Source: Candidatus Omnitrophica bacterium 4484_49 (GTDB taxonomy: Bacteria > Omnitrophota > Gorgyraeia > Kaelpiales > Kaelpiaceae). From it: a stretch of DNA of 9,873 nt. Below the pieces are notes generated by a model that was not told the DNA's origin, ran no database searches, and saw only the letters and a list, made by a program, of their open reading frames with translations. Positions 7,257 through 9,873 of the stretch are shown in pieces. The stretch is from positions 1-9,873 of the forward strand of contig NATI01000047.1 in NCBI GenBank assembly GCA_002085265.1. Reading direction: 5' to 3'. The position numbers were made by a program, and so were the translations under genes. The first letter of the stretch is position 1, and each line of letters begins with the position of its first letter.

Positions 7257-7875
7257 CCCTTCTCACCACCTGAACAAAATTACTCAACAATTTCAACCCT
7301 ATATCCTGACTTTTCTCGGGATGAAATTGGACACCATAGAGATTATCTCGTCTAATTGCAGAAGTAAACCATAGTCCGTATTCTGTCTTTCCCAGGATAA
7401 CATTCTCATCCTGAGGTCTCACATAATAAGAATGCACAAAATAAAAATAGGAATCAGAAGGTATACCCTGAAAGAGTATATCCTCCTTAATTTTACTTAC
7501 CTGATTCCATCCCATATGAGGAATCTTTATTCCCTGAGGGAAACGGATAACTTCTCCTTCTACAATCCCTAATCCCTGATAGCGGCCATGTTCATGACTT
7601 GTGGTAAACAAAAGTTGAAGCCCCAGACAGATACCTAAGAAGGGAGCACCCTGATTGATTTTCTCTTTTAAGACCTCTATCAGGCCAAGTCTACTTAAAT
7701 TCTCCATCCCTTTTCCGAAAGCCCCCACCCCTGGGAAAACCACTCCCTGGGCTTTAAGAATCTTCTGGTTATCATTTGTCACTGAAATTTTAAAATCGGG
7801 AGCAACCTTCTCCAGGGCCTTAGCCACACTATGAAGGTTACCCATGTTATAATCTATAACTGCTATGGTTCTCAT
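7246..7875 (-). CDS. hisH: Imidazole glycerol phosphate synthase, glutaminase subunit HisH
   Basis: 209 aa, usual length for this class I glutamine amidotransferase. It releases ammonia from glutamine for the HisF cyclase in histidine and AICAR formation. Visible: MRTIAVIDYNMGNLHSV at the N-terminus, the PGVGAF oxyanion strand at 48-53, the nucleophile Cys83 in GICLGLQLL, and His185/Glu187 in QFHPEKS, so the catalytic triad is complete. HMGWNQV near 120-126 is a HisH signature. Its end overlaps the start of hisF by 11 bases, the normal pairing, although the hisA often found between them is absent here. The start lies 1-4 bases after the predicted transcription start and has no SD. With hisF broken, this subunit would lack its partner unless another hisF exists elsewhere in the genome. 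Confidence 0.96.
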   Translation of the reverse strand: MRTIAVIDYNMGNLHSVAKALEKVAPDFKISVTNDNQKILKAQGVVFPGVGAFGKGMENLSRLGLIEVLKEKINQGAPFLGICLGLQLLFTTSHEHGRYQGLGIVEGEVIRFPQGIKIPHMGWNQVSKIKEDILFQGIPSDSYFYFVHSYYVRPQDENVILGKTEYGLWFTSAIRRDNLYGVQFHPEKSQDIGLKLLSNFVQVVRRDVG

Positions 7876-7883
7876 AACTGAAA

Positions 7884-7912
7884 ATCTTATAGCATAAAAA
7901 CCAAATTGACAA
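7884..7912 (-). promoter_or_regulatory. Candidate promoter of hisH-hisF
   Basis: On the minus strand TTGTCA (7907-7912) is followed, 17 bases on, by TAAGAT (7884-7889). The overlapping TATAAG (7886-7891) is preceded by TGC, giving an extended -10 (TGnTATAAG) with a 15-base spacer. Either reading puts the transcription start 1-4 bases before the hisH ATG. The -35 hexamer overlaps that of the divergent promoter. Confidence 0.5.
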
Positions 7913-7934
7913 TATTAAAGAAATAGTATAAAAA
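7906..7934 (+). promoter_or_regulatory. Candidate promoter of the 157-aa membrane protein gene
   Basis: A consensus TTGACA (7906-7911) is followed by TAAAAA (7929-7934) at 17 bases, or TATAAA (7927-7932) at 15. The predicted transcription start falls at or within a few bases of the ATG at 7941. No SD is present. It lies back to back with the hisH promoter and shares its -35 region. Confidence 0.5.
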
Positions 7935-7940
7935 TATGGT

Positions 7941-8414
7941 ATGGACTGGATGAAACGCTATGGGCTGGTGATTTTCCTTATAATTTATCTTGGTTTGGTA
8001 CTTCAATTTTTGACAAAAATCTCCCATCAGACTACAAAGGTCTCCACTATCATTGCCCGGTTAGCCGAAAACAATATTACTATAGAAAAAAATAGTGCTG
8101 AGATTAGAAAACTGCACCGGGCTCCCAAAATTCAGGTGGACTTCTGGAAAGTGGATAAAGAAAAATACGAAAAAGGAGAATTCTTAGGGTCTGCCATTCT
8201 AATTGGGAATACCTTGATTATCCATGTCAGAGACCCCAAGCTGGAAAACATCTTAAGAAATCCTTACACACCTATAGGAGAACTTACTGCTGAAGGTGTA
8301 GCTCGTGACTGGAAAATAAGTTACAAACCGGGTTCCACCCAGCATTTAAAGGCAATTGCCAGCGAATCCTGGCGCTGGGGTTATTACGCTGAAGTTAAAC
8401 AATTAAAAAAATAA
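7941..8414 (+). CDS. Unrecognised single-pass membrane protein
   Basis: 157 aa; I do not recognise the family. A short basic N-terminus (MDWMKRYG) precedes one hydrophobic helix at about residues 8-24 (LVIFLIIYLGLVLQFL), either an uncleaved anchor or an N-terminal signal-like segment. Residues 25-62 are polar and helix-prone, a possible short coiled coil. The rest (63-157) is a soluble, mixed-charge domain with aromatic residues near the end (ESWRWGYYAEVKQL), probably periplasmic by the positive-inside rule. The ATG at 7941 matches the predicted start of transcription; ATG 7950 (MKRYGLV...) is an alternative. It is divergent from hisH and convergent with the tRNA gene, whose 3' discriminator base overlaps its stop codon (TAA, 8412-8414). 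Neighbours give no hint of function. Confidence 0.7.
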   Translation: MDWMKRYGLVIFLIIYLGLVLQFLTKISHQTTKVSTIIARLAENNITIEKNSAEIRKLHRAPKIQVDFWKVDKEKYEKGEFLGSAILIGNTLIIHVRDPKLENILRNPYTPIGELTAEGVARDWKISYKPGSTQHLKAIASESWRWGYYAEVKQLKK

Positions 8415-8485
8415 GCCCGCGAGAGGATTCGAACCTCCGACCTAGGCATTACGAGTGCCTTGCTCTACCACTGAGCTACGCGGGC
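8414..8485 (-). tRNA. tRNA-Thr (anticodon CGU)
   Basis: The minus strand folds as a full cloverleaf. The acceptor stem is a perfect 7 bp (GCCCGCG with CGCGGGC), the D arm is GCTC...GAGC, and the anticodon arm is AGGCA-CTCGTAA-TGCCT with CGT at the anticodon position, reading ACG (threonine). The T arm is GGAGG-TTCGAAT-CCTCT with one G-U pair. The discriminator is U, and no CCA is encoded. The 5' end abuts a 58-bp direct repeat, so no native promoter is evident immediately upstream. The 3' end meets the stop codon of the convergent 157-aa gene. Confidence 0.95.
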
Positions 8486-8542
8486 ATTTCCTAACCCATT
8501 GCATCCCAAATACAACCAATGTCCACCTCGTAGGTGGACAAA
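8485..8542. repeat. 58-bp direct repeat, copy 1 (touching tRNA-Thr)
   Basis: Identical over 58 bases to 9232-9289. It contains an 8-bp-stem, 3-base-loop palindrome at 8521-8539 (GTCCACCT-CGT-AGGTGGAC). Its lowest base (8485) is also the first base of the tRNA-Thr gene on the minus strand. Confidence 0.97.
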
Positions 8543-8545
8543 CAC

Positions 8546-8566
8546 CTTGCACCGCGTAGGTGCAGG
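8546..8566. repeat. Third hairpin, related in core sequence to the 58-bp repeat hairpin
   Basis: TGCACC-GCGTA-GGTGCA (8548-8564) forms a 6-bp stem, extended to 8 bp by a T-G wobble and a C-G pair. It shares the core CACCnCGTAGGTG with the repeat hairpin, but the outer stem bases are different and still paired. It lies 12 bases beyond the RAYT stop codon and has no T-run after it on the minus strand. Confidence 0.7.
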
Positions 8567-8577
8567 AAAGGATTATC

Positions 8578-9234
8578 TTATTCCAAAAGCAAAGCCTTTA
8601 TTTTCGCCAGTTCTCGTTGATATGATATTCTATCTTCCACAAATTGTCTATATCTCTGGGGATTGATTTCTAATACATCTTCAAATTCACAAATACACTC
8701 TTGAGGTGGAATCAAACCAAGGTATTCTAAGTATGAAGAAAATTTCCACTCCTCGGGTTTCTCCACTAAATGGGCGGTAACTGGATTTAAATGAATATAA
8801 CGAGTAAGATGAAGGAGTTGCTCGTCTGTTTTAACCAGAACCCTTTTTGACCTTCCTTCCCATAGTGGACCTTTTCTATTATGTTTGATATTGAAATAAC
8901 GAGTATAACTGTTAAGTATTTTACTTGTAAAAACTGAGATACCATTTTCAATCAACGGCTTAAGAATAAAATGGAGGTGAGTAGGCATTATACAATAGGC
9001 AATAATCTTTACTATCTTTTTCTCCGAAGATAATTTCCATAATAATTTCATCTGGGGGTTCTTATTTAATTTAGAAAATTCCTTAAAGCGAGAAAATTTT
9101 AGTGATGGTTTTTCTATTTGATAATATCTGCATAACTCTTTCATCCTTAAGAAATCAGCCTTGAGATTAAAAATCTTAAATCCAGCTATAGATTTGTTAA
9201 AAACATGATATATCCCAAAATCTAAATTTTTCAT
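8578..9234 (-). CDS. REP-associated tyrosine transposase (RAYT, Y1 family)
   Basis: 218 aa, normal length for the family. RAYTs are single-domain HUH endonucleases related to IS200/IS605 TnpA that nick single-stranded DNA near short palindromes. Visible: the N-terminal GIYHVFNKS at 7-15; the HUH motif H86-L-H88 in CIMPTHLHFIL; and SYTRYFNIKHNRKGPLWEGR at 109-128, where Y110 or Y113 would be the catalytic tyrosine. The family segment LTRYIHLNPVTAHLVEKPEE (143-162) follows, ending WKFSSYLEYLG near 163-173. The frame is intact and the residues needed for activity appear present. The start ATG (9232-9234) is the last three bases of the upstream 58-bp repeat on this strand, with a weak SD (TTAGGA) just before it. 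Such genes are usually single-copy and domesticated in some hosts; its activity here is unknown. Confidence 0.93.
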   Translation of the reverse strand: MKNLDFGIYHVFNKSIAGFKIFNLKADFLRMKELCRYYQIEKPSLKFSRFKEFSKLNKNPQMKLLWKLSSEKKIVKIIAYCIMPTHLHFILKPLIENGISVFTSKILNSYTRYFNIKHNRKGPLWEGRSKRVLVKTDEQLLHLTRYIHLNPVTAHLVEKPEEWKFSSYLEYLGLIPPQECICEFEDVLEINPQRYRQFVEDRISYQRELAKIKALLLE

Positions 9235-9289
9235 TTCCTAACCCATTGCATCCCAAATACAACCAATGTCCACCTCGTAGGTGGACAAA
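9232..9289. repeat. 58-bp direct repeat, copy 2 (upstream of the RAYT gene)
   Basis: Identical to 8485-8542. Its palindrome lies at 9268-9286. On the minus strand the repeat ends with the ATG of the RAYT gene, so it forms that gene's 5' region. It starts 21 bases after the LamG gene's stop codon. Confidence 0.97.
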
Positions 9290-9310
9290 ATGGACTGTGT
9301 GTTTTATAAC

Positions 9311-9873
9311 TTATAGAGAAGACCTCAACCATTCCAATCCTCGGGGCAAAATATCATCATCTTTACCGGAATCATCTTCGCGATCAGGTCCACAACTGTA
9401 GAAAAATCTATAAGTGGTTCCACTTACTGTTGCTGTTCGAAACTTATATTCTGTCTCCCATTCATCGTATTTATAGGCGTAATCATGCAAATCGAAATAA
9501 GAACGAGGATAGCCTGGATTTTCGTAATGTCTTAAAATCTCATCTTCAGGAAGAGCAAGGCGATAAATTTTCAACTCATCTATCAGCCCGCGATACCATT
9601 CCAAGACCCATGCTCCTAAATTCAGGGTAGCAGAACTGGTGGCTATCTGTCCTGAAGTAGAAAGTGTATTATCCAAATTTCCATCTATATATAATCTCAT
9701 CTCTGAGCCGTCGTAAGTAGCGGCAAGATAATGCCACTCATTCAAAGAAACTGCAGAACCATCCAACCGGACACTACCCCCTCCTGCCTTCCAGATAATA
9801 AAAGCCGGCCTGTTCGTCCCTGCGTCTCCCCATTCCAAACCATAAGCATTGTTTTTCCTGATCATTGTACACC
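9311..9873 (-). CDS. LamG/concanavalin-like domain protein, N-terminus beyond the right edge
   Basis: The last 186 residues of a longer protein; the frame is open at the window edge, so the ATG at 9865 is probably internal. The visible part is the second half of a Laminin_G_3-type beta-sandwich: NEWHYLAATYDGSEMRLYID, a small loop, then LNLGAWVLEWYRGLIDELKI and YRLALPEDEI, which is the family's closing pattern (about 115 residues). Such domains bind glycans or surfaces and occur in secreted or cell-surface proteins. The C-terminal part has FFYSCGPDREDDSGKDDDI, an acidic Gly/Asp-rich stretch like the calcium-binding tail of GspG-type pseudopilins, where a YGPDG...DDI pattern is common. The missing N-terminus might therefore carry a prepilin methylation motif, but that is inference. 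The RAYT unit lies directly downstream. Confidence 0.82.
   Translation of the reverse strand, partial: CTMIRKNNAYGLEWGDAGTNRPAFIIWKAGGGSVRLDGSAVSLNEWHYLAATYDGSEMRLYIDGNLDNTLSTSGQIATSSATLNLGAWVLEWYRGLIDELKIYRLALPEDEILRHYENPGYPRSYFDLHDYAYKYDEWETEYKFRTATVSGTTYRFFYSCGPDREDDSGKDDDILPRGLEWLRSSL

Larger units (their letters stand above)
8485..9289 (-). mobile_element. RAYT transposase unit bracketed by 58-bp direct repeats
   Basis: A Y1 (HUH) transposase gene of the REP-associated type lies between two identical 58-bp repeats in the same orientation, 747 bases apart. Each repeat has a GTCCACCT...AGGTGGAC hairpin, and a third, related hairpin lies between the gene's stop codon and the right-hand (8485) copy. 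The structure fits a RAYT with REP-like palindromes, or a small IS200/IS605-like element with hairpin ends. The exact element ends and target site cannot be fixed from one locus. Confidence 0.6.

Noticed and set aside
6758..7875. HisH/HisF paralogues of an LPS acetamidino-sugar pathway
   Set aside because: Both proteins carry standard histidine-pathway signatures and there is no partner amidotransferase or nucleotide-sugar gene cluster around them.
8485..8542. tRNA attachment site (att) for an integrase
   Set aside because: The repeat overlaps the tRNA by one base only and at the 5' end; no integrase is present, and the flanked gene is a Y1 transposase.
9268..9286. Intrinsic terminator for the LamG gene
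   Set aside because: The hairpin is good but no T-run follows on the minus strand, and the same hairpin recurs upstream of the tRNA as part of a repeat.
8485..9289. CRISPR array
   Set aside because: There are only two repeat copies, 747 bases apart with a transposase gene between them; no regular spacers.

Overview
The window looks like chromosomal DNA from an uncultured, moderately AT-rich, Gram-negative-type bacterium. The outer membrane is implied by a complete lipid A disaccharide synthase gene (lpxB). Several start codons sit only a few bases behind a sigma70-type -10 box and have no Shine-Dalgarno (SD) sequence, so leaderless transcription seems common here. The sequence alone does not fix a phylum.

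Layout. (1) Positions 1-4645, minus strand: a five-gene run read right to left. It holds a GT20 glycosyltransferase (trehalose-6-phosphate synthase type), a 57-aa DUF5989 (SxtK-like) membrane peptide, a 70-aa SxtJ-like membrane peptide, a full-length NodU/CmcH-family carbamoyltransferase, and an MFS transporter that begins at a TTG with a strong SD and runs off the left edge. The genes overlap or nearly touch, so they are probably one operon. The combination suggests synthesis, carbamoylation and perhaps transport of a sugar derivative; that pathway is inference. (2) Positions 4646-4724: a divergent promoter region. (3) Positions 4725-6766, plus strand: a Gfo/Idh/MocA-type dehydrogenase overlapping lpxB by 4 bp, an envelope lipid A unit. 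(4) Positions 6758-7875, minus strand: intact hisH followed by a broken hisF. About a third of hisF is missing from its middle, and the joint lies in an 8-bp stretch that fits both ancestral flanks. This is either a recent deletion or an assembly collapse. (5) Positions 7876-7940: back-to-back promoters with overlapping -35 boxes, followed by an unrecognised 157-aa single-pass membrane protein (plus strand) that ends against the 3' end of a tRNA-Thr(CGU). (6) Positions 8485-9289: a REP-associated Y1 transposase (RAYT) gene bracketed by perfect 58-bp direct repeats, each carrying an 8-bp-stem hairpin, plus a third related hairpin. One repeat copy touches the first base of the tRNA; the other contains the RAYT start codon. 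(7) Positions 9311-9873, minus strand: the C-terminal part of a LamG/concanavalin-like surface protein with an acidic, pseudopilin-like tail.

There is no gene-free stretch longer than 300 bases. The parts most worth a second look are the carbamoyltransferase-SxtJ-SxtK-GT20-MFS operon, the hisF deletion, the RAYT/58-bp repeat structure at the tRNA, and the consistent leaderless promoter geometry.
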